This document shows, piece by piece, positions 14,090 to 25,200 of a DNA stretch of 35,126 bases (position 1 is the first letter of the stretch; each line of letters begins with the position of its first letter). Made by a program: the position numbers and the translations under genes. A model generated the notes under the pieces. It saw only the letters and a program-made list of their open reading frames with translations. It was not told the origin of the DNA and ran no database searches. The DNA is taken from positions 1-35,126 of the forward strand of contig JALEQX010000035.1 of assembly GCA_022763825.1 (NCBI GenBank), in the 5' to 3' direction. The stretch is from Oscillospiraceae bacterium (lineage in GTDB: Bacteria; Bacillota; Clostridia; Oscillospirales; Acutalibacteraceae).

Positions 14090-15625
14090 ATGAATAAGAG
14101 ATTTAAAAAGATTCTCGGCGTCGTTCTTTCGGCCGTAATGCTCGCCGTTCCTTTTACGGGCGGGGCTTCGGCGTTTAAGGTCGACATCGACTACACCATC
14201 AATAATCCCTATGCAAACGTTGACTGGAAAGCGGTCAATCAGTATAAGGCGGAGCTTCACTGTCATACCACCGCGACCGACGGAGGCAACACGCTCAAAG
14301 AGATGATCGAGAAGCATTACGAACTCGGCTACGATATCATGGCGGTTACGGATCACGGTACGACCGATTACGGCTGGACGAATCCCAACTATATTCCCGA
14401 GCTTAAGGTTGCGCTTACTTTAAGAAAGGGCAATCTCCCCATCGTCGGACTTAATAAGGACGGCGGAGACGCGGAAAACGGTAATACTTATACTCTTACC
14501 CAAGCCGAAAACGGCGATCAGTTCTACTATCAGACTGATTCGAACGGCAATGACGGCAAGATGATGATGCGCATTCCGTTCGGTATTGAGAATAACCCCA
14601 CGTCGTTTAACAACGCTCACGTTAACAGCTGGTTTGTCGACTACGGCAACGGATATCTCGGCGGTACGAGCGATTACTATACCCCGATTACGAATGTTCA
14701 GAAACTCGGCGGATTAAGCGTTATCAATCATCCCGGCGAGTACACATCCGCGAGAAACGCGGTTACCTCATCAGAGGCTTATAACAAGAACAACGCTCAT
14801 TACAGCTATGTTATCAATAAATACGAGACGCTTCTTATGAACAACAGCACGTGTCTCGGAATCGACATTAACTCAAAGGGCGATTACAGAACGAGATTCG
14901 ACCGCAAGCTTTGGGATACTCTTCTTACCGATCTTGTTCCTCACGGCAGAAACGTGTATGCGATAGGTTCATCCGACGCTCATAATCTCGGTATTGTAAA
15001 TTCGGGCTATACTCTCGTCCTCATGCCCGAGCTTTCGAACGAGGCTCTCAAATCGGCTCTTTCAAAAGGCGAATTCTTCGCGGCGAGCAGATATGTAGGA
15101 AATTACGACGAGCTTGTAACTTACGCGAAGAGTCTCTGCATTTCTAACAATAAATATGCAAAGACCGTCGGCACTCAGATGAAAGAGGCTTATGAATCGA
15201 TTGAAAATGAGATTTCCGAAAAAGGAAAGCAGAGCACCATTTTCCAATTTGATGAAAGTCAGCCCAATGCAAAGATCAGAAATATTATCGTCGACGACAA
15301 AGAGGATCGTATAACGATCGATACCGACGGTTTCTATGTCCGCTGGGTTTCCGGCGGCAGGACCGTAGCCGTGGGCAAAACCGTTGACCTTGACGACTGC
15401 GAGAATATCGGTTCTTATGTAAGAGCGGAAGTTATCGGCAAGGGCGGTATCGTTTACACACAGGCGTTTACCCTTGAATATAAGGGTGCGCCCGAGGCTA
15501 AGGATATCGATTCCGCAGATCTCGGCAGTATCGCTTCCGTATTCTGCGATACTATCGTCAGACTTCTGTCAAATTTCAGAAGCATTTTCGATATGATTTA
15601 CAAAATATTCGGCGCTAAAGCGTAA
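14090..15625 (+). CDS. secreted PHP-domain phosphoesterase-like protein
   Basis: A 511-residue exported protein. It begins with a signal peptide, ending near GGASAF. The PHP motifs follow: ELHCHTTATDGG at about residues 55-66, MAVTDHGTTDYG near 85, VINHPGEY near 215, and GSSDAHNLG near 300. A linking beta-rich domain follows from about 400, and the last 30 residues (SADLGSIASVF...YKIFGAKA) form a hydrophobic/amphipathic helix that may hold it at the membrane. It would cleave phosphate esters outside the cell. It lies just downstream of the Na/Pi symporter, in the same direction, with its own promoter (14026-14054) and terminator. ATG at 14090 follows GGAGG at 11 bases. The substrate is unknown. 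Confidence 0.85.
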   Translation: MNKRFKKILGVVLSAVMLAVPFTGGASAFKVDIDYTINNPYANVDWKAVNQYKAELHCHTTATDGGNTLKEMIEKHYELGYDIMAVTDHGTTDYGWTNPNYIPELKVALTLRKGNLPIVGLNKDGGDAENGNTYTLTQAENGDQFYYQTDSNGNDGKMMMRIPFGIENNPTSFNNAHVNSWFVDYGNGYLGGTSDYYTPITNVQKLGGLSVINHPGEYTSARNAVTSSEAYNKNNAHYSYVINKYETLLMNNSTCLGIDINSKGDYRTRFDRKLWDTLLTDLVPHGRNVYAIGSSDAHNLGIVNSGYTLVLMPELSNEALKSALSKGEFFAASRYVGNYDELVTYAKSLCISNNKYAKTVGTQMKEAYESIENEISEKGKQSTIFQFDESQPNAKIRNIIVDDKEDRITIDTDGFYVRWVSGGRTVAVGKTVDLDDCENIGSYVRAEVIGKGGIVYTQAFTLEYKGAPEAKDIDSADLGSIASVFCDTIVRLLSNFRSIFDMIYKIFGAKA

Positions 15626-15635
15626 ATGATATATA

Positions 15636-15666
15636 AGGGCTCTCCGGTGCGGAGAGTCCTTTTTTA
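15636..15666 (+). terminator. terminator of the secreted PHP gene
   Basis: An 11-bp stem AGGGCTCTCCG/CGGAGAGTCCT (one G-U) with a 3-base loop, followed by TTTTTAT. A clear rho-independent terminator. Confidence 0.88.
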
Positions 15667-15709
15667 TGGACTTTTTAATAAAATAATGATTACAATTTTG
15701 TTAATATAG

Positions 15710-15738
15710 TTGAATTGCGCATTTGAATTTGATATAAT
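15710..15738 (+). promoter_or_regulatory. sigma-A promoter of the SH3/PBP/ruvX cluster
   Basis: -35 TTGAAT (15710-15715), 17-base spacer, perfect -10 TATAAT (15733-15738), upstream of the AGGAGG at 15791. Confidence 0.75.
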
Positions 15739-15804
15739 CTTTTAAAATATAATATTTATTATATTTAAATGATGTGATAATTCGGAGTGCAGGAGGATGT
15801 ATTT

Positions 15805-16278
15805 ATGGATAAAAAGGCATTAAACAGAAGCTTACGTGTTATAAGAGCGCGTCTTGCGGGCTTTATCGAGCTTATTAAGACCAATAAAAAAGCCGCTTCC
15901 GCAATCGGCGCCGCGGTGCTTATCGTTATTGTCGTATTTGCGATTGCGTGTTCGTCCTGCTCTGCGGCGAGAAAAAATAAAAAAACGGAGCCGTCCACAA
16001 ACGAACCTTCACAGTCCGTCGTACAGGAGCCTGTTACGAGCGAACCTCCGACCTCCGCGGCTGAGGGACAGGGTAAGTATAAGGTCACGCTTGAAAATAC
16101 CGATACTCTTAATTTAAGACTCATTCCGTCGTCCACTTCATCCGATACCAAAATAATAGCGACTATTCCTAACAGCACGGAACTTAATGTTCAATTCGTT
16201 TATAACGGCTGGGGATTTGTCGAGTACGGCGATTATTCGGGCTGGGTTTCTATGGAATTTCTTACTCCGATAAAGTAA
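15805..16278 (+). CDS. membrane-anchored SH3-domain protein
   Basis: A 157-residue protein with a basic cytosolic N-terminus (about 30 residues), one transmembrane helix (about 33-50), then a Ser/Thr/Pro/Glu-rich stalk (60-87) and a bacterial SH3-type domain (90-157) with LNLRLIPSS, VQFVYNGWGFVEYGDYSGWV. Such domains bind cell wall peptides or sugars and face outward. The ATG at 15805 is 8 bases past AGGAGG; an upstream in-frame GTG at 15787 is not needed. It stands 49 bases before the penicillin-binding protein gene and probably shares its transcript, so a wall-related job is likely. No catalytic residues are seen. Confidence 0.8.
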   Translation: MDKKALNRSLRVIRARLAGFIELIKTNKKAASAIGAAVLIVIVVFAIACSSCSAARKNKKTEPSTNEPSQSVVQEPVTSEPPTSAAEGQGKYKVTLENTDTLNLRLIPSSTSSDTKIIATIPNSTELNVQFVYNGWGFVEYGDYSGWVSMEFLTPIK

Positions 16279-16327
16279 CGGCCGGTTTTTTGTATTAAGA
16301 CATACATCCTTTGAAAGGACTGAGTTA

Positions 16328-18847
16328 ATGGATAATTTTCCGTTTGACGATAACGGCGAGGATATCAACGATTATCATGCTGTGGATTTGACCGATTCTT
16401 CTGATGAGCCGGACGTAGACGAGCTTATCGACGGTTTTGAAAAAGCCGACAGAGGTATTTTGAACGATTCCTCTCAAAAACCGAAAAATTCTGAGGACAG
16501 AACAGACGGCAAGTTCGAACCCGACGAAAAAAAGAAAAAGAAAAAAAAGAAAAAGAAGCGCAAACCTCTTTCACCCAAGGCAAAACGTATTCTTACGGTT
16601 ATCGTTTCGATAATTCTCGTTTTTGCTCTGACATTTACGAGCGTCAGCGGTTACGTTCTTATAAATATGATTAAAACCGTAAACGGCGATATCATAATAG
16701 ATTTGAATCAGGAAAAGGCGGAGCAGAGTCAGACTACGATTATTTATTCAATGGATTCGAATAATAATCCCGTGGAAATGGCAAGACTTCACGGCGTTGA
16801 GAACAGAATTTGGGTTTCGCTTGATAAAATTCCCGAGAGTCTTCAGAACGCATATATCGCGCTTGAGGATAAGAGATTTAAGACTCATTCCGGCGTTGAC
16901 TGGATAAGAACCGCGTCGGTTGTTATCGTTCATCATTTCTCACAGGGCGGTTCGACCATTACCCAACAGCTTATTAAGAATATGACCGGTGAGAACGGAC
17001 GTACCTTTGTTCGTAAGTTCAGAGAAATACAGTACGCTCTCAACCTTGAAAAACATTATTCAAAAGATACCATACTTGAGGCTTATCTCAACACTATTTA
17101 TCTTGACGCCGGATGCTACGGTGTTGAATCGGCTTCCGAGTATTATTTCGGCAAAGAGGTTACCGAACTGAATCTTGCCGAAAGTGCATGTATCGCCGCG
17201 ATTACCCAGGCTCCCAGACAGTACAATCCCATGATCAATCCCGATAAAAACAGGGAGAGACAAAAAGTCTGTCTTGACAATATGCTGGAATACGGTATGA
17301 TTACGCAGAAGGAGCACGATGACGCACTTGATTATAAGCTGATATTCACAAACAGCGACGAATATGAGCCTAAGAAAGATGAGAACGGCGCCGGTGAGAC
17401 TCTCGCCTCATCAATACTCGGCGAGCAGGACGAGATTCAGAGTTACTATGTCGATTTCGTTATAGATTCTGTTATATCAGATCTTCAGACGGCTTACGGC
17501 TGGACTCCGAGTGAGGCTTGGAGAAAGGTATATTCCGGCGGACTTAAGATTTACTCTGCTGTCGATACCGAGATTCAGAAGACGATAGAGGATATCTACT
17601 ATAACAGAAGCGATTTCCCGCAGGCGAAAAGTTCGAAGGGCGAGGATATTCAGTCGTGTATGACCGTAATGGATTATAAGGGCAGAGTCGTTGGAATCGT
17701 TGGTCAGGCGGGACCGAAAACGGCAAACCGCTGTCTTAACATTGCAACGGACAGCCCGAGACAGCCCGGTTCTTCGATAAAACCGCTGAGCGTTTACTCG
17801 CTTGCGATTGATTCGGACGAATACTCGTGGTCATACCCGCTTGTGCAGAATTACGGCATCATGGTCAACGGCAAACGCTGGCCCGTAAACTACGGCGGCG
17901 ACCCCGGTTCGCCGGGAAGCTATAAAACAATTCAGCAGGCTCTTGCGCCTTCGGATAACACGATTCCTGCGCATATAGTCAATCATTTCACACCTGAAAA
18001 ATGTCTTACATGGCTCAGAGATACGTTTCATATTACAACCGCCAAGGATTCGGATAACACATATTCATCCATGGCGGTAGGCGGAATGAGCTACGGTCTT
18101 ACGTCGTTGGAAATGACTGCCGCATACGCTGCGTTCGGCAACGGCGGAAAATATTATAACCCCTACTGCTATTACAGAGTTACGAATTCTACGGGTTCAA
18201 AGGTTTTGCTGTCTCATAATGACGACGGAGAGCAGGTAATGAGCACGGGTACGGCTTATGTTATGAATCAGCTTTTACAGACTGTTGTAACATCATATAA
18301 CGGTACTGCGAGAAATTATCCCGTAAGCGGTTATGAGACGTTTGCAAAGACCGGTACTACGACTGACAATAAGGACTACTGGTTTGTCGGCGGTACTCCG
18401 TACTATGTATCGGCAATATGGTTCGGTTATTCGCAGTTTGCTGAGGATATGACAGGCAAGGTAACCGGAAAACCCGCCGGAAGAGTGTTCCAGCGAGTTA
18501 TGAATGCTATTCATGCAGGACTTGACGACAAATCGTTCGAAGTTCCCGACGATGTTGTTCAAAAGACGTTTTGCACCAGAACGGGGCTTATAGCAGGTTC
18601 CAACTGTTCGAGCACATCGAGGGGCTGGTATAAGACGAGCAACATTCCTGCAACATGCAGCGGAAGCCATGGTTCTGCCGAAACGACGCCTGAGACAACG
18701 GCGGCAGTCGGAGAGACTACTGCCGCGGCGAATCAGACAACTGCCGCTGCAACAAAGCCTGCGTCTCCCGACCCTGCGCCCGATCCGGCAGTACCCGACC
18801 CCGTGCCGGATCCCGCGCCGGCTCCCGAGAATGTCAATCCCGATTAA
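16328..18847 (+). CDS. class A penicillin-binding protein (transglycosylase and transpeptidase)
   Basis: An 839-residue bifunctional peptidoglycan synthase, membrane-anchored with its catalytic parts outside. The N-terminal 67 residues are acidic and cytosolic; ten lysines follow at 68-77, then the anchor helix at about 86-112. The GT51 transglycosylase has EDKRFKTHSGVDW (catalytic Glu near 178) and GGSTITQQLIKN near 207. The transpeptidase has the SxxK box in PGSSIKPL near 481, SDN near 542 and KTGTT near 674. The C-terminus, from about 780, is a flexible Thr/Ala/Pro-rich tail. ATG at 16328 follows GAAAGGA. The neighbours are an SH3-type membrane protein and ruvX (11-base gap), so it lies in a wall-growth operon. 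Family and function are firm. Confidence 0.93.
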   Translation: MDNFPFDDNGEDINDYHAVDLTDSSDEPDVDELIDGFEKADRGILNDSSQKPKNSEDRTDGKFEPDEKKKKKKKKKKRKPLSPKAKRILTVIVSIILVFALTFTSVSGYVLINMIKTVNGDIIIDLNQEKAEQSQTTIIYSMDSNNNPVEMARLHGVENRIWVSLDKIPESLQNAYIALEDKRFKTHSGVDWIRTASVVIVHHFSQGGSTITQQLIKNMTGENGRTFVRKFREIQYALNLEKHYSKDTILEAYLNTIYLDAGCYGVESASEYYFGKEVTELNLAESACIAAITQAPRQYNPMINPDKNRERQKVCLDNMLEYGMITQKEHDDALDYKLIFTNSDEYEPKKDENGAGETLASSILGEQDEIQSYYVDFVIDSVISDLQTAYGWTPSEAWRKVYSGGLKIYSAVDTEIQKTIEDIYYNRSDFPQAKSSKGEDIQSCMTVMDYKGRVVGIVGQAGPKTANRCLNIATDSPRQPGSSIKPLSVYSLAIDSDEYSWSYPLVQNYGIMVNGKRWPVNYGGDPGSPGSYKTIQQALAPSDNTIPAHIVNHFTPEKCLTWLRDTFHITTAKDSDNTYSSMAVGGMSYGLTSLEMTAAYAAFGNGGKYYNPYCYYRVTNSTGSKVLLSHNDDGEQVMSTGTAYVMNQLLQTVVTSYNGTARNYPVSGYETFAKTGTTTDNKDYWFVGGTPYYVSAIWFGYSQFAEDMTGKVTGKPAGRVFQRVMNAIHAGLDDKSFEVPDDVVQKTFCTRTGLIAGSNCSSTSRGWYKTSNIPATCSGSHGSAETTPETTAAVGETTAAANQTTAAATKPASPDPAPDPAVPDPVPDPAPAPENVNPD

Positions 18848-18858
18848 GAGGCGAGACG

Positions 18859-19278
18859 ATGATAATAATGTCTGTTGATTACGGTGATGTCCGCACGGGC
18901 ATTGCCGTATGCGATAAAAATGAAATGCTTGCCTCACCGGTAAAAGTTATAACCGAGACCGACAGTGAGACTCTCTCTGACGATATAGCGAATGAGGCGG
19001 TAAATCTCAAAGCCGAAATGGTTGTCGTCGGCCTGCCGAAAAACATGGACGGCTCCGAGGGGTTCAGAGCCGAGGCATGCAGAGAGTTTGCGTCTGTTCT
19101 TGAGATGAAAACGGGTATTCCCGTTCATCTTTATGACGAAAGGCTTACGACCGTCAGCGCACATAATGCGCTGAATCTTACGAATACGCGCGGCAAAAAA
19201 CGCAAATCCGTAATTGATGCGGTGTCCGCGGTTATGATTCTTGAGGATTATATGCGTTACCGCCGGAATTCGGTTTGA
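18859..19278 (+). CDS. ruvX: Holliday junction resolvase-like RuvX/YqgF
   Basis: A 139-residue RNase H-fold protein of the RuvX/YqgF family, which works in processing ribosomal RNA precursors and is proposed as a Holliday junction resolvase. The family blocks are seen: SVDYGDVRTGIAV near residues 5-17, VVGLPKNMDGSEG near 55-67, DERLTTVSAHN near 95 and IDAVSAVMILEDY near 120. These carry the conserved acidic metal ligands. The start ATG follows GAGGCGAG at a short distance; an alternate ATG four codons in would also fit. It is 11 bases after the PBP gene. Its last 47 bases overlap the end of the giant minus-strand glucan synthase gene, tail to tail. Confidence 0.92.
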   Translation: MIIMSVDYGDVRTGIAVCDKNEMLASPVKVITETDSETLSDDIANEAVNLKAEMVVVGLPKNMDGSEGFRAEACREFASVLEMKTGIPVHLYDERLTTVSAHNALNLTNTRGKKRKSVIDAVSAVMILEDYMRYRRNSV

Positions 19279-22200
19279 TTTCAATACTGATATTTGCTCT
19301 GTCTTCTCCGAATTTTCGGGGCAGACAGGGCTTTTTTGTTATTTTGCCGTTAACGGGTTTTAATCCGAACATATCCTCTGCTGCTACGGAGTAAAACCAT
19401 CCTGCCGAACCGGTGTATAAACTCCAGCCTCCGCGCGCGTACATTTTATCATTTGTATAAACGTCGGCGGACAGATAAAACGGTTCGTTTTTATAGACAG
19501 ACGTCTTTTTCTTCGCCGGATTTATCGCAGACAGAATTTCATACCCGCGTTCCGGGTCTCCGGATTTAAAGAACGCCTCGGCGAGCCATACGGCGGCGTG
19601 CGTGTACTGTCCCGCATTTTCCCTGACTCCGTGCGGATAATCATTGACGTAACCGGCGCGCTGAGTATTTTTGTCAAACGGGACGTCGAATAGCTTAACG
19701 ACAGAATTTTCTTTGTCGAACAATTCTTTGTATGCCGTGTCCAGCGCTGTTTGCTGTCTTTCGCTCTTAGGCATTCCTGACAGAACGGAGAATGCCTGAG
19801 GCAGAATGTCAAGCTTGCATGCGTCGGACGATTTGCTTCCCATCGCCTTGCCCGAATCGTAAAAAGCCCTCAGGTATCTGTCGCCTTCCCATGCAAATTC
19901 CTCGACGCTTTTTATGAGCTTAACGCGGATATTCTTATACCTTTCCTCCCTTTTTAAATCATTCAGCGATTCTGAAATTTTTGAAAAATCATTTAGAACT
20001 TCAATTAAGAACATCGCAAGCCATACGCTTTCACCCATGCCGTTAATTCCGACATTATTAAACGAGTCGTTCCAGTCTCCGCCTTTTATCAGCGGGAGAG
20101 AGTGTTCTCCGAATGACAGCGAATGCTCAATAGCCCGTACGCAGTGCGCATAGAGGGATTCGCGTTCATTTGTAAACGAGGTTTCAAAACACCGCTGTGT
20201 TTCATTTTCTTTTAATTCTTCGCCCGTAATAAACGGGAGTTTTACAGAGAGTATTTTACTGTCGCCCGTTTTATAAATATATTTGCACACACAGTAGGGA
20301 AGCCATAACAGGTCGTCGGAATATTTTGTCCTGGAGCCAAAAAGGTGTACTCCGTTTCTAACGGGCAGAACGTGAAACCAGTGGAAAACGTCACCCTCGA
20401 TAAACTGTGCACAGGCGCATCTGAAAATCTGAGTCCTCAGAAGTGATGCATTGAGCAGAATCGCCCCCAGCGCGTCCTGTAGCTGGTCTCTGTACCCGTA
20501 CGCTCCCGAACACTGTCTGAATCCCGTTCTGCCGAAAAGCCTTGAATTGATTATCTGTGCGGGCAGGAAATTGTTGAAAACCGCGTTCAGCGTTTTGTCG
20601 GGCGAATTGATTGTTATTTTATTCATCGGTCTTATGACAGGCTGAATTTTAATTATTTTATCTGCGGATTCGCGCGTTTTTCCGAATGAGAGAATGAATT
20701 TATATATTTCCGTTTTTTTTGCGGGCAGTCTCATTTTCTTTTTGATTGTAATATGCCCGGGACTGCACGGCATACCGGAGAACATTATGCCGGAATTCGA
20801 TATTTCGGGGGACAGAATGTCGGTGTACAGCTTTGCATAACCTTTAAAAAACCTGTTAAACGGATTTGTAAAGATTACGCCTGTGTCGTCCGTTTCTGTC
20901 TTTACGGTTTTTTCATATTTCGAGTCTGATGAGAGTATTACGTTTATTTCATACATTAATTCGTATTCGCATTCAGTGTCCGACGAATTTGTAACCGACA
21001 CCGACACGGTTTTTTTCATTCCCCTCGGCGCGGCTGTAACGTCCGTTCTGATGTGAAGACTGCCCGCCGCCGAAAAATACGAAACTCTGTCACTGCTGAA
21101 ATAAGCGTTTGACCCCTTAACAACGTCGTAAATTTTTCCGTCCGTCTTAATTGCAATAATTTCTGAATTATTATCCGAGGATGAATCCGAAATCCACGGC
21201 GTTATTTTATTTTCTCCCGAATTCATCGCCCATGTAAAGCCCAGCGACGAATCGGAAACGAGCGTACCGAACGACGGGTTTGCAAGCACGGTGCACCATG
21301 AAACGGGAGGTGTTCTGTTTATTTCGAATCCGTGTTGAGTAAACGTATTATTTGCCGATTTAATCTTGTTTGACTCAAGTATTTTATTGACCGTCACGGT
21401 TGTTTTTTTCTTTTTTTTATTCGTTTCCGGCAGTACAAGCGAGGAACAGGCGAGCAGCGTCAGCAGTACGGAGCTGTCGGTTTTTGAAGCGCTTATCGGA
21501 AAAATACCGTTTTTGACGTTGAGCATGTGAAGATAATTTTCACCGGAAAGCATTTTTTTCAGTTTTGACAATGCAGGGGCGCTGTATTCGTCGTTTTCCG
21601 AAAGAATTACGGCAATTTCCGTCTCTATCCCGCACTTCGAGAGAACGGAGTGAACCTTTATGAGAGGCGGAATATAGTTGTCCTTTTCGCTCATTTTTAC
21701 GCAAATCAAAGGTACGTCGCCGGATATTCCGAGGCTCCACAGCGCGTCGGCGCCGTTTGTGTTTTTCTTAGCCGCCCTGAGTGCGCAGTCGGGTCTGAAT
21801 TTTGAAAAATACGAAGATGATATCAGTTTCTGAGCGTATATTTCGCCCAGGGAGCCTGATGCAAACATCCCCGGGGCGTATTTATAATTAAACCGTAACG
21901 AGCGCAGTTTTATTATATTTGTTTTTGCGGATGTTAATGAAAGTCCGGCGCTTAGGACAAACGTTATCTTTTTTCCTTCTCCGGGTTTTAATAATATTTT
22001 ACTTTTTATATAACAGCATTTATCCGTAGATGATGACGACCGGTCCGCCGGGGAAGAGAACATTGCGCCGTAACCGTACGGATGGGGCAGTACCTGCTCC
22101 CTGTCCTCGCAGTGAATAAAATCCGTATTTTCTAAAAACGCGCATGCAAGCGACGGTGTGCAGTCGGAGTTGTGTTCGGTTCTCATAAAGGAAATTATTT

Positions 22201-25200
22201 TTTCGTTTTCATCGTATTGACTGTTTAAAAACAGTGCGTTGTACGCCGAATGCGAGTCGGACTCTCCGATTTTTAAAAGCGACGGTTCGAGATAAATATA
22301 GAAATCAAGTTCCCGTTTTTTTGAAGTTTTATTTTTAATGAAATAACTGTTTATTTCGACGGGAAATCTCGGATGAACGCCTGATTCGTTTGTCAGAACG
22401 AGTCCGTCGGATTGAGTTTTGAATGAGACTTTTCCCGCCTGCGAGCAAAAGGTATAATTTTTGTAGTTTTCAGGTGAGCCGACGGGTGTGAAACTTATAA
22501 TTTGCGTCCCTTCTCCGACAGCGGAAAGAACGCCCGCCGGACGCGAAAGGTCGCCGGTCGGCTTTTTCAAAAGCGTTCTGTGGGCAAAAACGGACAGACT
22601 TTCACCCGCCGAGGAAGTAAATACGGAGTACTCCGAATTCGTCGCACATGCGCACGTTATATTTGCAAGATCCGTTTGAACCGATACTATTTGACTCTCG
22701 TCAGAACGAGCAGGACGGCGCGGAATATCGATTTTTTCTGTTCTATGCATTACCTTGACGTCGGTCGGAACCTTTTCCTCAAGTAAACTTTTTGCCCCGG
22801 CGTTTTGTTCATTGCGCATAAAACGTTTCTGCATTACGCATCCGCACAGCGCGTTTACGCATGATATTATGCTCATTCCGACGTGATGAGACATATAACT
22901 TCTGACAAACGCAAAATCCTGCGACAGCGTACGTTCTCTTGTAAAATCGACCGCTTCGTAGAATCCGCACGAACCGACGGCTCCGAGACGTTCGAGCCGT
23001 TTAAGATTTCTCAGCGCGTCGGACGCATCGAGTGTCAGTGCCAGAAACGACGAATAAGGGGAGACGGTGTATTCGTTTTCCTCATTTCTCCTGAGCGCAA
23101 GACTTTGTATGCCGTTTGCCTTATACAGATAGTTGAGCTCTCTGTCGAACGAATAGTAACCGCTTTCGGAAACTCCGTAGGGGAGTTTTCGTTTCAGTCC
23201 CTCTTTTTTCTGACATCTTAATGCAAATTTCAGTCCCTCATACTGAAGCGTGTTTTTATAAGTCGGGATAAACAGTGACGGCATGAAGTATTCGAACATT
23301 GTTCCCGTCCATGATACGGGCCCTGCATATCTGCCGTCCTTAACAATCATCCGTCCCAGAGACTCCCAGTGTTTTACGGGTACGCGTCTTGACGCCACGG
23401 CAAAGTAGCCCGTCATTCTCGCTTCGCTCATCAGTAAATCATAATATGAAGAGGACAGTTCGCCCTTTTGAACGTCGAATCCTATATGAAAGAGCCCATT
23501 TTTATTGTCGTACATGAACGATATATCGCATTTTTCGATAAAATCCGATATCTTCTTTATGAGAATATAAATATCGTGTTCCTCCTGCGCGTATTCGTAC
23601 AGCCCTTCTTTAAGCACAGTGAAACAGCACAGCAGATTTCCGCTGTCGACGAGCGAAATATACCTCGGCTCAAGCGTTTTTAGACTCGTCGTTTCATACC
23701 AGTTGAATAAATTGCCCCTGTATTTTTCGAGTTTATCAATGCTTGAAAGCAACCCGCCGATTCTCATGCACAGTTCTTTTGTATTAATGAATTTTAAATC
23801 CCTTGCGCCCAGACAGCTTACTGCGTACATGCCTATATCCGTAGGGGATGTTCTGTGCGAAATTCTGAAAATCGGCGTTTCCTGAACGTTGTCGGGCGGG
23901 AGCATGTTTTCTCTCGACGAGGCGTATATCTCAAAGTAGTTCCACATAAGTCCCGCGTATGAGATGAGCTTGCTTTTTTCCTGCATTGTGAGTGTTTTTG
24001 AGCCCGTCTTTTTTTCTCTGCCTGAAAATATGCGGAATATAGGCGCAAACAGAAACAGCAGACCTGCCGTTTTGCCCGGCGAGACCGAGAAAATAATAAG
24101 CAGAATGCCCGAAACGACAGAGAAAATATCTTTGAATATATTCTTTATATCGCGGTCTTTTTTATCCGATACCGCAAAAGTAGTCCATTCGAGCAGATTT
24201 CTTTTTGAGACTGTCATTCTGTAAAGCGTGCGTATAACCGCGTCGGCGGAATTTAAAAAAGAGTATGGCAGAATTGACGCGTATATTACCCCTCTTACCG
24301 CGCTCATGACGGCATTAGGTGCGCTGTCGGATGCGTACAGACGTGAAAACGCTCTTATTCCGCCGAAAATAAATGAGTAAACGGCTGAAAAAAGTTCGCC
24401 TGACATTACGGAAATCAAAGCAAAAGCGCTCAGCACAACAGCGCTTCTGCCGTCGGTAAAACAAGAAAGAGCAAGAGAAAAGAAAGTGAAAATCGGTGTA
24501 ACGGCGCGTCTGATATTGTCAAAGAGCCTGAAACGCTGAGTAAACGGAAATACGCAGTCGGTAACGCGTTTCTTTTTAAGACGCAAAAAAATGGAATTCT
24601 GTATATCTCCGCGCATCCAGCGATGTTCTCTTGAAAGAAACGATGACAGCGAACGTGGAAAAGAGTCTGTAAACGAGACGTCGCCGACAAACGCGCATCT
24701 TAAAACTATGCCCTCTAAAATATCGTGGCTGAGTATTTTTTGATTCGGAAATTTATTTGGTATTACGGCGCAGAATGCGTCGACATTTATAAGTCCCTTT
24801 CCCGAAAAAATACTTTCGGAAAATAAATCCTGATATTTTTCTCCCGACAGACCGTTGTATGCATTTATTCCGCAGCTCGGGGACATTATTTTTGAAAATG
24901 ATGTTTTGTTCGCAGACTCTATTGAGTTTTCTATTTTCGGAGAGAAAATTCCGTACCCCGAGACGACAGTTTTTTCCGTGTTTGAAACGACAGCTTTGTT
25001 CAGCGGATGAAGCGCCGTGCCGACAAGTTTTTCTAACGCACCGAACGGAATTTGAGTATCATAGTCGATGGCTAAAACGTATTTTGCCTTTTTAAGTTTT
25101 TCAATGTCGCCGGCAACAATGGAAAATTCGTTCGTGTATCCTTTTATATAATTGCACAGCGCGCATATTGCCCCGCGTTTTCTCTCAAATCCCGAGTATT

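Noticed and set aside
18293-18937. Arginine/cysteine-rich minus-strand frame of 214 codons
   Set aside because: It is the shadow of the PBP tail and the ruvX start; low-complexity codons and no site.
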